From Flavobacterium psychroterrae (GTDB lineage: Bacteria > Bacteroidota > Bacteroidia > Flavobacteriales > Flavobacteriaceae), in NCBI RefSeq assembly GCF_018380615.1, contig NZ_JAGYVZ010000020.1, forward strand, positions 1-64,000: 64,000 nucleotides of DNA. The letters run 5' to 3'. Made by a program: the position numbers and the translations under genes. The notes beneath the pieces are model-generated. The model saw nothing but the letters and a program-made list of their open reading frames with translations, did no database searches and was not told the origin of the DNA. Below are positions 49,948 through 59,452 of this stretch, one piece after another (the stretch's first letter is position 1; each line of letters opens with the position of its first letter).

Positions 49948-52299
49948 ATGAATTATTTTAAAAGTTTTTTGTTTTTCTTGTTTATCTGCTGTTTGTCTTT
50001 GAAGATGAATGCGCAAAACATTACTGTAGATGCCTCGAAAACGGCTGAGGAATTAGTAAAAAATATATTGATAAATAGTTCTTGTATAGATATAGGATCG
50101 GTTAATGCGACCGGAAATCCGGCGAGTAGCGGAAACAGTTATGCCTATTTTAGCTCAGCTACAAGCAGTTTTCCATTTCCGGGAGGAATTGTATTAAGCA
50201 CTTCTCCCAGTAGTAGTGCTGCAGGACCTTTTAATCAATCAAAATCTGAAGGACAAACAAATAAAGACTGGATAGGTGATCCTGATCTGGAAAAAGCTTT
50301 AAATACATCTAAAAGCACACAGGCAACAGTTTTAGAGTTTGATTTTGTTGCCTTGACTAACTCTATTAGTTTCAACTATATTTTTGCTTCTAATGAATAT
50401 CAAACTTACTTTCCTTGTAAATATTCAGATGGATTTGCTTTTTTAATAAAAGAAGCCGGAACCTCAGAAGAATATAAGAATCTTGCTGTTTTGCCTAATA
50501 CCACAACATCGGTTTCTTCTACAACGGTTCATTCAATAATAAGCACTGTTACTTCTGGTGGTCAAACTTTTGAAGGTTGTGCTGCAATAAATGAAGAATA
50601 TTTCAATGGTTATAATAATGGAAATAGTCCAATAAATTATGCAGGACAAACTGTGGTAATGAATGCTCAAACTACAGTTGTTCCTAATAAAACCTACCAT
50701 CTAAAATTGGTCATTGCAGATGATGCAACCGGACAATATAATTCTGCCGTTTTTATTGAAGCCGGAAGTTTTGCTTCTAAGATAGATTTTGGAAGAGATA
50801 AAACAATTGCAAATAATAATCCCGCCTGTTTTAGCGAAATTACACCTTTAGACACTCAGTTAGATAATACCAAATATACTTTTAAATGGTCTAAAGAAGA
50901 TGCATCTAATAATTTTGTTGCAATCACATCAGAAACCGGTTCTGTCTTAAATGTTACCGCAACAGGTAATTATAAGGTAGAAGCCACTTTAACCGGTACA
51001 ACTTGCATATCTACAGGTCAAATAATGATTGAATATGCGCCGGAGATAATGTCAACCAATACCAACTTATTGCAATGTGACGATGATACAGACGGAATTA
51101 CTATCTTTAACTTAACCAAAGTTGATAATATTATCAAAAATAATGTATCATCGATTTTAAATAAGGGTTATTATGAATCCCTTACGGATGCTCAAACAAA
51201 AGCAAATCCTATTCTAAATCCCGAAAAATACAGCAATAAAGTTCCTGATCAAATTGTTTATGCTAGAATTGAAAACCAATACGACTGTTTTACAATCGTT
51301 GAAGTAACATTAAAAGTTTCAAATTCAACAATTCCTGATCAAAATCCAATTGCGACTTGCGATGCAGATGAAAACCAAGATGGTTTATATCAATTTAATC
51401 TAAGTACAGAAGTAACTCCACAAATTTCTGCAGGTTTGCCAACCGGATTAGTTTTTAATTATTATATAAATACTAATGATGCCTTGAGTGAAGCAAATGC
51501 ATTACCAAACATCTTTAAAAATACAACCGCTTTTAGCCAAATTATTTATGTTAAAGCTACAAACGGAGCAGATTGTTTTGATATTACTCCAATTACACTT
51601 ATTGTGAATACTTTTGATCCTCCTAATTTTCAGGATGAAATAAAATATTTATGCAAAGGAGAAGAAATAACATTAAGTGTGGAGACAGGTTTTGCGAGTT
51701 ATTTATGGAATACAGGAAGCACGGATAGTTCTATAACGGTAAATACATCAGGTGATTATTCTGTAGTTGTAACAGATACAAATGGTTGTGAAAAAACCAA
51801 GAAGTTTAAAGTAATTTTATCTGAACCAGCTTTTATAACAGAAGCCGTTATTAAAGATTTCTCCGGAATTGATAATTCGGTTTTAATCAAATATACAGGA
51901 GTTGGAAGTTATGAATTTTCATTAGACGGAACTATTTTTCAAGAAGATCCTTTATTCAACAATGTAAAACCGGGAATATATAATGCAATTGCAAGAGATA
52001 AAAATGGTTGTGGATTATCTAATTCATATCTTCTTTATGTTTTAGATTATCCAAGGTTTTTTACTCCAAACGGAGATGGATATAATGATTTATGGTTAAT
52101 TACAAACATAGATCAACTTCCGGATTGCCGAATTTTTATTTTTGATCGTTATGGTAAACTACTGAAACAAATGAACCAGAATAGCGATGGATGGAATGGT
52201 GTTTTTAATGGTCAGCAACTGCCGGCAGATGATTATTGGTTTACTTTAGAATTTGCAGATGGCAGAACTATTAAAGGTCATTTTAGTTTAAAAAGATAA
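49948..52299 (+). CDS. Choice-of-anchor L protein with type B (CHU_C) T9SS tail
   Basis: A 783-residue secreted protein. The signal peptide ends M-N-A-Q. Residues 25-275 form a choice-of-anchor L domain (T-A-E-E-L-V-K-N-I-L, I-F-A-S-N-E-Y-Q-T-Y). Ig-like repeats follow, and the last 85 residues are the gliding-motility-associated sorting domain: F-F-T-P-N-G-D-G-Y-N-D-L-W near residue 700, I-F-D-R-Y-G-K-L-L and a D-D-Y-W-F-T-L-E-F end. It would be exported by T9SS and attached to or released from the surface, as an adhesin. Confidence 0.93.
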   Translation: MNYFKSFLFFLFICCLSLKMNAQNITVDASKTAEELVKNILINSSCIDIGSVNATGNPASSGNSYAYFSSATSSFPFPGGIVLSTSPSSSAAGPFNQSKSEGQTNKDWIGDPDLEKALNTSKSTQATVLEFDFVALTNSISFNYIFASNEYQTYFPCKYSDGFAFLIKEAGTSEEYKNLAVLPNTTTSVSSTTVHSIISTVTSGGQTFEGCAAINEEYFNGYNNGNSPINYAGQTVVMNAQTTVVPNKTYHLKLVIADDATGQYNSAVFIEAGSFASKIDFGRDKTIANNNPACFSEITPLDTQLDNTKYTFKWSKEDASNNFVAITSETGSVLNVTATGNYKVEATLTGTTCISTGQIMIEYAPEIMSTNTNLLQCDDDTDGITIFNLTKVDNIIKNNVSSILNKGYYESLTDAQTKANPILNPEKYSNKVPDQIVYARIENQYDCFTIVEVTLKVSNSTIPDQNPIATCDADENQDGLYQFNLSTEVTPQISAGLPTGLVFNYYINTNDALSEANALPNIFKNTTAFSQIIYVKATNGADCFDITPITLIVNTFDPPNFQDEIKYLCKGEEITLSVETGFASYLWNTGSTDSSITVNTSGDYSVVVTDTNGCEKTKKFKVILSEPAFITEAVIKDFSGIDNSVLIKYTGVGSYEFSLDGTIFQEDPLFNNVKPGIYNAIARDKNGCGLSNSYLLYVLDYPRFFTPNGDGYNDLWLITNIDQLPDCRIFIFDRYGKLLKQMNQNSDGWNGVFNGQQLPADDYWFTLEFADGRTIKGHFSLKR

Positions 52300-52300
52300 G

Positions 52301-52488
52301 CTAAAGAAATTATAATTTTTAAATTACAAATCCCAATACTTTTAAGTCAAAAAAATACTAAACTCCTTGATTGGAATTTGGGAAAAGTTATTTTAGTCTA
52401 AATCACTAAGAAATTACAATTTTTAAATTTCAAATCTCAATAATTATAAATCAAAAAAAATCCCAAACTCCTGATGGAATTTGGGATT
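52301..52488. repeat. Tandem duplication of an intergenic element
   Basis: Copy 1 (52301-52383) and copy 2 (52406-52488) are about 83 bp each and share CTAA(A)GAAATTA, ATTTTTAAATT, CAAAAAAA and AAACTCC..GGAATTTGGGA in order. Copy 2 keeps the terminator stem; copy 1 has lost part of it. Confidence 0.75.
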
Positions 52489-52491
52489 TTT
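52457..52491. terminator. Terminator between the adhesin-like gene and typA
   Basis: AATCCCAAACTCC and GGAATTTGGGATT form a stem around TGAT, with A and T runs on both sides, so it can act for both convergent genes. Confidence 0.8.
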
Positions 52492-52510
52492 ATATTGAAA
52501 TTTAAATGTA

Positions 52511-54307
52511 TTAGAATTTAAATCTTTTTCTATCAGTTTCTGTCAAATAGATTTTTCTCAAACGAATAGATTTTGGTGTAACCTCTACATATTCATCTTT
52601 TTGAATATACTCTAAAGCTTCTTCTAGAGAGAAAATGATTGGAGGAATAATCCTTGCTTTTTCATCATTTCCAGAAGAACGAACGTTAGATTGTTTTTTC
52701 TCTTTAGTTACGTTTACACACATATCATCAGCACGAGAGTTTTCACCAATTACCTGTCCTTCGTAAATTTCAGCATTTGGTTCAACAAAAAACTTACCAC
52801 GATCTTGCAATTTATCGATAGAATAAGGAATTGCTTTTCCTTTTTCCATAGAAATCAATGACCCTTTGTTACGTCCGGAAATTTCTCCTTTGTATGGCTC
52901 ATATCCTATAAAACGGTGTGCCATAATAGCCTCACCAGCAGTTGCAGTAAGTAATTGATTACGCAATCCAATAATTCCACGTGATGGAATATTAAATTTC
53001 ACAATCATACGTTCTCCTTTAGTTTCCATAGAAAGCATTTCTCCTTTACGTAATGTAACGAATTCAACTGCTCTTCCTGAAAGATTTTCTGGTAAATCGA
53101 TTGTTAATTCCTCAATTGGCTCACATTTTTTACCATCAATTTCTTTGATAATAACTTGTGGTTGACCAATTTGTAACTCATAACCTTCTCTTCTCATTGT
53201 TTCAATAAGAACAGATAAGTGAAGTACACCACGACCAAAAACCATGAATTTATCAGCAGAATCAGTTTCACCTAACTTCATAGCTAAGTTTTTCTCTAAT
53301 TCTTTTGTCAATCTTTCTCTAATATGACGAGAAGTTACAAATTTACCTTCTTTACCAAAGAAAGGTGAATCGTTAATTGTAAACAACATACTCATTGTAG
53401 GCTCATCAATAGCAATTGTTTGCAAAGCTTCAGGATTTTCAGAATCAGCGATTGTATCTCCAATTTCAAAACCTTCAACTCCAATAATTGCACAAATATC
53501 TCCAGCAATTACTTGTTGTACTTTTTTACGGCCTAGACCTTCAAAAGTATGTAATTCTTTAATACGTGATTTTATAACTTTACCATCTCTTTTTACCAAA
53601 GAAATTGGCATTCCTTCATTCAACACACCTCTTTCAAGACGACCGATAGCGATACGACCTGTAAAAGCAGAGAAATCCAAAGATGTAATTAACATTTGTG
53701 GCGTTCCTTCAGATACTTTAGGAGCTGGTACATTTTTGATTACCATATCCAATAATGCTTCAACATTATCAGTTACGTTTTCCCAATGATCAGACATCCA
53801 GTTGTTTTTAGCAGAACCATAAACAGTTGGGAAATCTAATTGCTCTTCTGAAGCACCTAATTCAAACATCAAGTCAAAAACTTTTTCATGAACTTCTTCA
53901 GGAGTACAGTTTTCTTTATCAACTTTATTGATAACTACACAAGGTTTTAAACCAAGGTCAATCGCTTTTTGCAATACAAAACGCGTTTGAGGCATTGGAC
54001 CTTCAAAAGCATCGACTAGCAAACATACACCATCGGCCATGTTTAATACACGTTCTACTTCACCTCCAAAATCGGCGTGACCAGGAGTATCGATAATATT
54101 GATTTTTGTTCCTTTATATTGAACTGATACGTTTTTTGAAGTAATAGTAATACCTCTCTCACGCTCTAAATCGTTATTATCAAGAATTAAATCACCTGTG
54201 TTTTCGTTGTCACGAAATAATTGACAGTGATACATAATTTTATCAACCAAAGTGGTTTTACCGTGATCGACGTGGGCAATAATTGCAATGTTTCTAATAG
54301 ATTCCAT
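52511..54307 (-). CDS. typA: Translational GTPase TypA/BipA
   Basis: A 598-residue ribosome-associated GTPase. G1 is A-H-V-D-H-G-K-T-T-L (residues 11-20), switch R-G-I-T-I-T-S-K, G3 D-T-P-G-H-A-D-F, G4 N-K-V-D and G5 G-S-A. EF-G-like domains and the BipA-specific C-terminal region (V-E-V-T-P-K-S-I-R-L-R-K) follow. It helps large-subunit assembly and stress adaptation. It has its own promoter box. Confidence 0.98.
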   Translation of the reverse strand: MESIRNIAIIAHVDHGKTTLVDKIMYHCQLFRDNENTGDLILDNNDLERERGITITSKNVSVQYKGTKINIIDTPGHADFGGEVERVLNMADGVCLLVDAFEGPMPQTRFVLQKAIDLGLKPCVVINKVDKENCTPEEVHEKVFDLMFELGASEEQLDFPTVYGSAKNNWMSDHWENVTDNVEALLDMVIKNVPAPKVSEGTPQMLITSLDFSAFTGRIAIGRLERGVLNEGMPISLVKRDGKVIKSRIKELHTFEGLGRKKVQQVIAGDICAIIGVEGFEIGDTIADSENPEALQTIAIDEPTMSMLFTINDSPFFGKEGKFVTSRHIRERLTKELEKNLAMKLGETDSADKFMVFGRGVLHLSVLIETMRREGYELQIGQPQVIIKEIDGKKCEPIEELTIDLPENLSGRAVEFVTLRKGEMLSMETKGERMIVKFNIPSRGIIGLRNQLLTATAGEAIMAHRFIGYEPYKGEISGRNKGSLISMEKGKAIPYSIDKLQDRGKFFVEPNAEIYEGQVIGENSRADDMCVNVTKEKKQSNVRSSGNDEKARIIPPIIFSLEEALEYIQKDEYVEVTPKSIRLRKIYLTETDRKRFKF

Positions 54308-54326
54308 CTGAGATTTTTAATGGGTG

Positions 54327-54334
54327 CAAAGGTA
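54327..54334 (-). promoter_or_regulatory. -7 box of typA
   Basis: The plus strand CAAAGGTA is TACCTTTG on the minus strand, 19 bp before the typA ATG. Confidence 0.6.
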
Positions 54335-54439
54335 CACTTTATTTTGATATAAAAAACGTTTCTGCGATAGTTTGCGTGTATACAAGTAATTAGTTCGTTA
54401 AAATAACGTAAATTTTACATTCTAAATGAACTTCGCTTG

Positions 54440-54471
54440 TTGTTAAGTTATATTTAATTTAACTATATTTG
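54440..54471 (+). promoter_or_regulatory. Promoter of the PAS histidine kinase, probably leaderless
   Basis: TTG (54440-54442), a 21-nt spacer and TATATTTG (54464-54471) match the flavobacterial promoter. The box ends only 4 nt before the ATG at 54476, so transcription would start at or next to the start codon. Confidence 0.6.
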
Positions 54472-54475
54472 AGTA

Positions 54476-56185
54476 ATGAAAAGTAAAACTCTCCCAATTA
54501 CTCTAATTTACGTTATCATATCGCTAATTATGGCAATCCTATGTCATAAACTACTAACTACATACTTTTCCAAAATTGAATATTTTTATTTATTTTTAAT
54601 AAAGGATCTCTTTTTCATAGTCACTACGGGCTTTATTTTCAACTATATACTCTCGAAAAACGAAAAGAAAAATATTTCTATTTTCGAAAAATTAAAAAGC
54701 ACTAACGAAGAAATAAAAGAATCAAACGAAAAATATGATATTGTTGCAAAAGCGACAAGTGATACCATTTGGGATTGGAAAATTCAGGAAGACAGCATTA
54801 ATTGGAACAAAGGTATTGAAGCCGTTTTTGGCTATAATCAGTCAGAAGTAGGAAAAACATCAAAATGGTGGTTTGACAAAATACATCCGGAAGACAGCAT
54901 TAGAATGTCTATTAAATTATATTCTTTTATTGAGCAAAAAACTGAAAAATGGCAAGATCAATATCGTTTCAAATGTGCTGACGGAACCTATAAATATGTC
55001 CTGGACAGAGGTTTTTTATTGAAAGATGAAAATGGAAGAGCCATTAGAATGATCGGGGCCATTCAGGATATTACCAAACAAAAAGAAGAAGAACAGAGAT
55101 TAAAATTACTGGAAACTGTAATCACACAATCTAAAGACTCAATTTTAATCACTGAAGCAAATTCAGCAGATAAAAAAATTCCAAAAATAGTATATGTAAA
55201 TCCTGCATTTTCTCATATGTCAGGATATCTGTCACACGAAATAATAGGGAAATCACCCAATATTTTCAAAGGACCAAAATCTGATTCTGAAGAATTAAAA
55301 AAACTTTTAAGAGCAATAAAAAATGAAGAAGAATGTTTAATCGAAACCATTAGTTATACTAAAAACAAAGAAGAATTTTGGGTTCGGTTTTCAATGATTC
55401 CAATTTTTAGCAATGAAGGTGTAATTTCACATTGGATTTCTATTCAAAGAGATATAACTGATGAAAAAAAACTAGAAACCGAAAAAGAACATCTTATCAG
55501 AGAACTAACCCAAAATAACAAGGATTTAAAACAATTTTCATATATTACATCCCATAATTTAAGGGCGCCCTTATCTAATTTAATTGGACTTTTAAATCTT
55601 ATTGAAAGCATTCCAATTGAAAATCCTGAATTAGAAGAAATTCTTGCAGGTTTTACAAAATCCACGCATTTATTGAACGAAACAATAAATGATTTAGTTA
55701 AAGTAATCATTATCAAAGACAATCCTTCTATGCAAAAAGAAGAAGTATCTTTAAAAGAAATTTTCGAAAATGTTTTTAGTCAATTGTCTTTTCAAATTGA
55801 ATTACACAAACCAATTATTAAACTTAAATTTGACAGAGTTCCGTTATTAAACACAAATAAAGCCTATATTGAAAGCATTTTGCTTAATTTACTTACCAAC
55901 TCAATAAAATACAAATCCGAAAACAGAAAACTAAAAATTGCTATTACTGCAGAACATATAGACAATCATACAATTTTAACTTTTAAAGATAACGGCATTG
56001 GAATTGATCTGGAAAGAAACGGTGACAAAGTATTTGGCTTATATCAAAGATTCCATAATTATCCTGACAGCAAAGGGTTGGGCTTATATCTTGTAAAATC
56101 ACAAGTTGAAACAATGGGTGGCACAATTAGTATTGAAAGTGAAGTCAACAAAGGAACAACATTTATAATAACCTTCAAAAATTAA
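54476..56185 (+). CDS. PAS domain sensor histidine kinase
   Basis: A 569-residue kinase. Two membrane helices (about residues 5-22 and 38-60) precede two PAS-PAC units (85-205 and 210-330). The phosphoacceptor His360 lies in S-H-N-L-R-A-P-L-S-N-L. The HATPase domain has N-L-L-T-N-S-I-K-Y, D-N-G-I-G-I-D and G-L-G-L-Y-L-V. It is 5 bp from the single-domain receiver gene, its likely partner. The signal is unknown. Confidence 0.95.
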   Translation: MKSKTLPITLIYVIISLIMAILCHKLLTTYFSKIEYFYLFLIKDLFFIVTTGFIFNYILSKNEKKNISIFEKLKSTNEEIKESNEKYDIVAKATSDTIWDWKIQEDSINWNKGIEAVFGYNQSEVGKTSKWWFDKIHPEDSIRMSIKLYSFIEQKTEKWQDQYRFKCADGTYKYVLDRGFLLKDENGRAIRMIGAIQDITKQKEEEQRLKLLETVITQSKDSILITEANSADKKIPKIVYVNPAFSHMSGYLSHEIIGKSPNIFKGPKSDSEELKKLLRAIKNEEECLIETISYTKNKEEFWVRFSMIPIFSNEGVISHWISIQRDITDEKKLETEKEHLIRELTQNNKDLKQFSYITSHNLRAPLSNLIGLLNLIESIPIENPELEEILAGFTKSTHLLNETINDLVKVIIIKDNPSMQKEEVSLKEIFENVFSQLSFQIELHKPIIKLKFDRVPLLNTNKAYIESILLNLLTNSIKYKSENRKLKIAITAEHIDNHTILTFKDNGIGIDLERNGDKVFGLYQRFHNYPDSKGLGLYLVKSQVETMGGTISIESEVNKGTTFIITFKN

Positions 56186-56190
56186 CAAAT

Positions 56191-56595
56191 ATGCTGGAGC
56201 AAATTTTATGCATTGATGACGACCCAATCACGCTAATGTTATGCAAGAAAGTAATTTCAAAATCATCTTTTTCTAAAGAAATCATCACTGCCCCAAATGG
56301 CGAGGAAGCATTACACCATTTCAACACTTTAAAATACAATAAAAACAAAGCCAATAAACCCCAATTAATTTTTCTGGATTTAAATATGCCTGTCATGGGC
56401 GGTTGGGAATTTTTAGACTATTTTACTTCTCCTGACTACAATGAATTTAATACTGCAAAAGTAATTGTATTATCCTCTACAATTGATCCAGAAGATCTGG
56501 CAAAGGCAAAAAAGTACCCCATAATAATTGATTTTCTCTCAAAGCCAATCACACAACCAATGCTTGAATATCTAAAAAAGAAAATGAATCTTTAA
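56191..56595 (+). CDS. Single-domain response regulator
   Basis: A 134-residue receiver domain only. Acidic D9-D11 (I-D-D-D-P), phosphorylation site Asp63 in I-F-L-D-L-N-M-P-V-M-G-G, Ser near residue 92 (V-L-S-S) and Lys near residue 116 (F-L-S-K-P-I) are present. Without an output domain, it probably acts as a phosphotransfer intermediate or by binding partners. It is co-transcribed with the PAS kinase. Confidence 0.95.
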   Translation: MLEQILCIDDDPITLMLCKKVISKSSFSKEIITAPNGEEALHHFNTLKYNKNKANKPQLIFLDLNMPVMGGWEFLDYFTSPDYNEFNTAKVIVLSSTIDPEDLAKAKKYPIIIDFLSKPITQPMLEYLKKKMNL

Positions 56596-56641
56596 TAGCT
56601 CTATATTTATCAAGCATTTTATATTTAATAATTAGAATAAT

Positions 56642-56752
56642 GGCGTTACCCTCCGGGCCGGGCTGTCTACTAAATCTTTTGTTCCAGTTTATTTAGGAAT
56701 AAACTAGATATTTTATCTTGTCACAAAAGGATATCGTTCCCATCCCTAACGC
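56642..56752. repeat. Dispersed palindromic repeat, copy 2
   Basis: GGCGTTACCC, GCCGGGCTGTCTACT and AATCTTTTG (56674-56682) on the left, and CAAAAGGATATCGTTCCC (56724-56741) and ATCCCTAACGC on the right, match copy 1 at 12566-12647. An extra AT-rich insert with its own AGTTTAT..ATAAACT hairpin separates the halves. Confidence 0.75.
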
Positions 56753-56831
56753 AATACATACTTATCCACAAAATTCAAACTTAAATTGAATTCCAAATTT
56801 CAATAGATATAACCATAATAAAAAACCAATA

Positions 56832-57000
56832 AAAAAAATCCAAATTCCAATACACATAGCAGTATTTACAGCGTGTAAGTTGAATATTTATACTTAAATC
56901 TTCCTGCTCCACAGGTTTTCGTGTTGATCCAAAAAAAAATCCAAATTCCAATATACATCACAGTATTTGCCGGTGTAAGTTGGAATTTGGATTTTTTTTA
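56832..57000. repeat. Duplicated AATCCAAATTCCAA element
   Basis: AATCCAAATTCCAATA at about 56836 and 56939 begins two copies with AGTATTTRC and GTGTAAGTT in the same order. Copy 2 ends with TTGGAATTTGGATTTTTTTT, closing a terminator-like hairpin that copy 1 lacks. Together with the repeat before it, this accounts for the 487-bp gap before rpsT, which has no gene. Confidence 0.7.
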
Positions 57001-57031
57001 TTTGAATTTTCTCATTGTTTAGTTCAAACAA

Positions 57032-57057
57032 AAAAAGTCCTCTAAAAGAGGACTTTT
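57032..57057 (-). terminator. Terminator of rpsT
   Basis: AAAAAGTCCTCT and AGAGGACTTTTT form a near-perfect stem just after the rpsT stop on the minus strand. Confidence 0.85.
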
Positions 57058-57082
57058 TATATATTTAGGAAATTGTAGTTAA

Positions 57083-57334
57083 TTACAATTTAGCAACATG
57101 CTTAGTTAATTTAGACTTCAAGTTAGAAGCTTTATTATCATGAATGATGTTCTTTTTAGCTAATTTATCAATCATAGAAATTACAGTTGATAATTTTGAA
57201 GCTGCATCAGATTTATCAGTAGCTAATCTTAATGCTTTAATAGCGTTACGAGTAGTTTTATGTTGGTATCTGTTAAGAACTCTTCTTTTTTCGTTACTTC
57301 TGATTCTTTTTAATGCTGACTTATGATTTGCCAT
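57083..57334 (-). CDS. rpsT: 30S ribosomal protein S20
   Basis: An 83-residue, strongly basic three-helix protein starting M-A-N-H-K-S-A-L-K-R-I-R, the S20 N-terminus. The segment K-K-N-I-I-H-D-N-K-A-S-N-L-K-S-K-L near the end is also conserved. It binds 16S rRNA early in assembly. It lies next to a tRNA-Glu cluster on the same strand. Confidence 0.97.
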   Translation of the reverse strand: MANHKSALKRIRSNEKRRVLNRYQHKTTRNAIKALRLATDKSDAASKLSTVISMIDKLAKKNIIHDNKASNLKSKLTKHVAKL

Positions 57335-57489
57335 TTTGTTTTAATTTTAGATGTAATAATTATTATATATACTAGTTAAAAAAGAAAAACCTCCCACAAT
57401 TGCAAAACAATCACTTTGGTTTTAACTAATAAAACAAAGACCGAGACACCAGTTTTTATTTTACAAAACTTATTCACAACTAATTTTAG

Positions 57490-57561
57490 TAGTCTGTAAG
57501 GGAATCGAACCCCTGTTACCAGGACGAAAGCCTGGAGTCCTAACCCCTAGACGAACAGACC
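57490..57561 (-). tRNA. tRNA-Glu (UUC)
   Basis: A 72-nt cloverleaf on the minus strand. Acceptor arms GGTCTGT and ACAGACT pair (first pair G-U), and the anticodon loop CTTTCGT gives TTC. The T-loop TTCGATT is present. CCA is not encoded. The stems differ from those of the next two genes although the anticodon is the same. Confidence 0.95.
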
Positions 57562-57605
57562 AGTATCCTCTAAGTTTTCTCCAATTTTAATAAATTGAAA
57601 TTTTG

Positions 57606-57677
57606 TAGCCCGTAGCGGAATCGAACCGCTCTTACATGGATGAAAACCATGCGTCCTAACCGATAGACGAACGGGCC
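57606..57677 (-). tRNA. tRNA-Glu (UUC)
   Basis: A 72-nt cloverleaf on the minus strand with acceptor arms GGCCCGT and ACGGGCT and anticodon loop TTTTCAT (anticodon TTC). CCA is not encoded, so the CCA enzyme at 20303 is needed. Confidence 0.96.
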
Positions 57678-57723
57678 ATTTTAATTCTCAGTATTTCAAG
57701 AAAATTTTGCAATAAAAAAGTAG

Positions 57724-57795
57724 TAGCCCGTAGCGGAATCGAACCGCTCTTACATGGATGAAAACCATGCGTCCTAACCGATAGACGAACGGGCC
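57724..57795 (-). tRNA. tRNA-Glu (UUC), identical second copy
   Basis: Same sequence as the tRNA at 57606-57677 over its full length. The spacing of about 46 bp between copies suggests a recent tandem duplication. Confidence 0.96.
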
Positions 57796-57872
57796 TGCTT
57801 CTCTAATGCGGATGCAAAAATACAACTATTTTTAAGATGTACAATACCTGATGCAAAAAAAAGTAAAAAAAA

Positions 57873-59351
57873 TTAATATGCCTTTGCAAACAACACTCTT
57901 TTCGAAGAAGGATTCCCAGTAAATACACAGGTTCCCGCCTCTTCTACAGCGTCTAAAGGAATACAACGAATCGTTGCTTTTGTTAAGTCTTTTATTTTCT
58001 CTTCTGTCTCAGCCGTACCGTCCCAATGTGCCGAAACAAAACCACCTTTTCCATCTAAAATTTCCTTAAATTCCTCAAAACTATTTACTTCCGTAATATG
58101 AGTATCACGATAATTTAATGCTTTATTAAATAAATCAGTTTGGATCTGTTCAAGAAGGTCATTTATGTAAGTAACGATTCCTTCACCAGAAACTGTCTCT
58201 TTTGTTAATGTATCACGTCTGGCAACTTCAAAAGTTCCGTTTTCTAAATCTTTTGGTCCAACAGCAATTCTAACAGGAACACCTTTCAATTCCCATTCAG
58301 CAAACTTGAATCCTGGTTTTTGAGTCGTTCTGTCATCATATTTAACTGAAATCTTTAATTTCTTAAACTTAGCCGTTAATTCATTAACTGCTGCGCTAAT
58401 TTCAGCAAATTGCTCATCTGTTTTATAAATAGGAACAATAACCACTTGTATAGGCGCTAAATTTGGAGGTAAAACTAATCCCTGATCATCAGAATGCGTC
58501 ATTACTAAAGCTCCCATCAAACGAGTAGAAACTCCCCAGGAAGTTCCCCAAACATGCTCTTGTTTCCCTTCGGCATTTGTAAATTTTACATCAAAAGCCT
58601 TTGCGAAATTTTGCCCTAAAAAGTGAGATGTACCTGCCTGTAATGCTTTTCCGTCTTGCATTAAAGCTTCGATACAATACGTTTCATCCGCACCTGCAAA
58701 ACGCTCTGTTTCGGTTTTAATACCTTTAACTACCGGAATTGCCATGAAATCCTGAGCAAAATCAGCATAAACATTCATCATTTTTTCAGATTCCTCTAAA
58801 GCTTCTGCCTTTGTTGCGTGAGCTGTATGCCCTTCTTGCCATAAAAACTCAGCAGTTCTTAAAAACAAACGAGTACGCATTTCCCAACGAACAACATTTG
58901 CCCATTGATTTATCAATAAAGGTAAATCCCTGTAAGATTGCACCCATCCTTTATAAGTAGACCAGATGATCGCTTCACTAGTAGGACGAACAATAAGCTC
59001 TTCTTCTAATTTAGCATCCGGATCCACCATTAGTTTTCCGGGTTTGTCCGGATCATTTTTTAATCTGTAATGTGTTACAATAGCACACTCTTTTGCAAAT
59101 CCTTCAGCATTTTTTTCTTCAGCTTCAAACATGCTTTTAGGCACAAATAAAGGAAAGTAGGCGTTTTGATGTCCAGTTTCCTTAAACATTCGATCTAACT
59201 CAGCCTGCATTTTTTCCCAAATAGCATATCCGTACGGCTTAATAACCATACATCCTCTAACTCCTGAATTTTCGGCTAGATCTGCCTTAACAACCAGCTC
59301 GTTATACCATTTCGAATAATCTTCTGATCTTGTAGTGAGGTTCTTACTCAT
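57873..59351 (-). CDS. proS: Prolyl-tRNA synthetase
   Basis: A 492-residue class II synthetase of the archaeal/eukaryotic-like ProS type 3, without the bacterial editing insert. Motif 2 is T-R-L-F-L-R-T-A-E-F-L-W-Q-E-G-H-T, and motif 3 is near G-A-L-V-M-T-H-S-D. An anticodon-binding domain (V-V-I-V-P-I-Y) follows. It charges tRNA-Pro and is close to the tRNA cluster. Confidence 0.97.
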   Translation of the reverse strand: MSKNLTTRSEDYSKWYNELVVKADLAENSGVRGCMVIKPYGYAIWEKMQAELDRMFKETGHQNAYFPLFVPKSMFEAEEKNAEGFAKECAIVTHYRLKNDPDKPGKLMVDPDAKLEEELIVRPTSEAIIWSTYKGWVQSYRDLPLLINQWANVVRWEMRTRLFLRTAEFLWQEGHTAHATKAEALEESEKMMNVYADFAQDFMAIPVVKGIKTETERFAGADETYCIEALMQDGKALQAGTSHFLGQNFAKAFDVKFTNAEGKQEHVWGTSWGVSTRLMGALVMTHSDDQGLVLPPNLAPIQVVIVPIYKTDEQFAEISAAVNELTAKFKKLKISVKYDDRTTQKPGFKFAEWELKGVPVRIAVGPKDLENGTFEVARRDTLTKETVSGEGIVTYINDLLEQIQTDLFNKALNYRDTHITEVNSFEEFKEILDGKGGFVSAHWDGTAETEEKIKDLTKATIRCIPLDAVEEAGTCVFTGNPSSKRVLFAKAY

Positions 59352-59414
59352 ATTGAATAGTTTGGCACAAATTTTGTTTTAATAATTTTAACTAAATAGT
59401 TTGACAAAACTAAC

Positions 59415-59422
59415 TATTTTTG
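59415..59422 (+). promoter_or_regulatory. -7 box of the Gly-rich lipoprotein gene
   Basis: TATTTTTG matches TAnnTTTG, 30 bp before the ATG at 59453. Confidence 0.5.
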
Positions 59423-59452
59423 TAATGTGCAACAATAAAAAACACCACAGAT

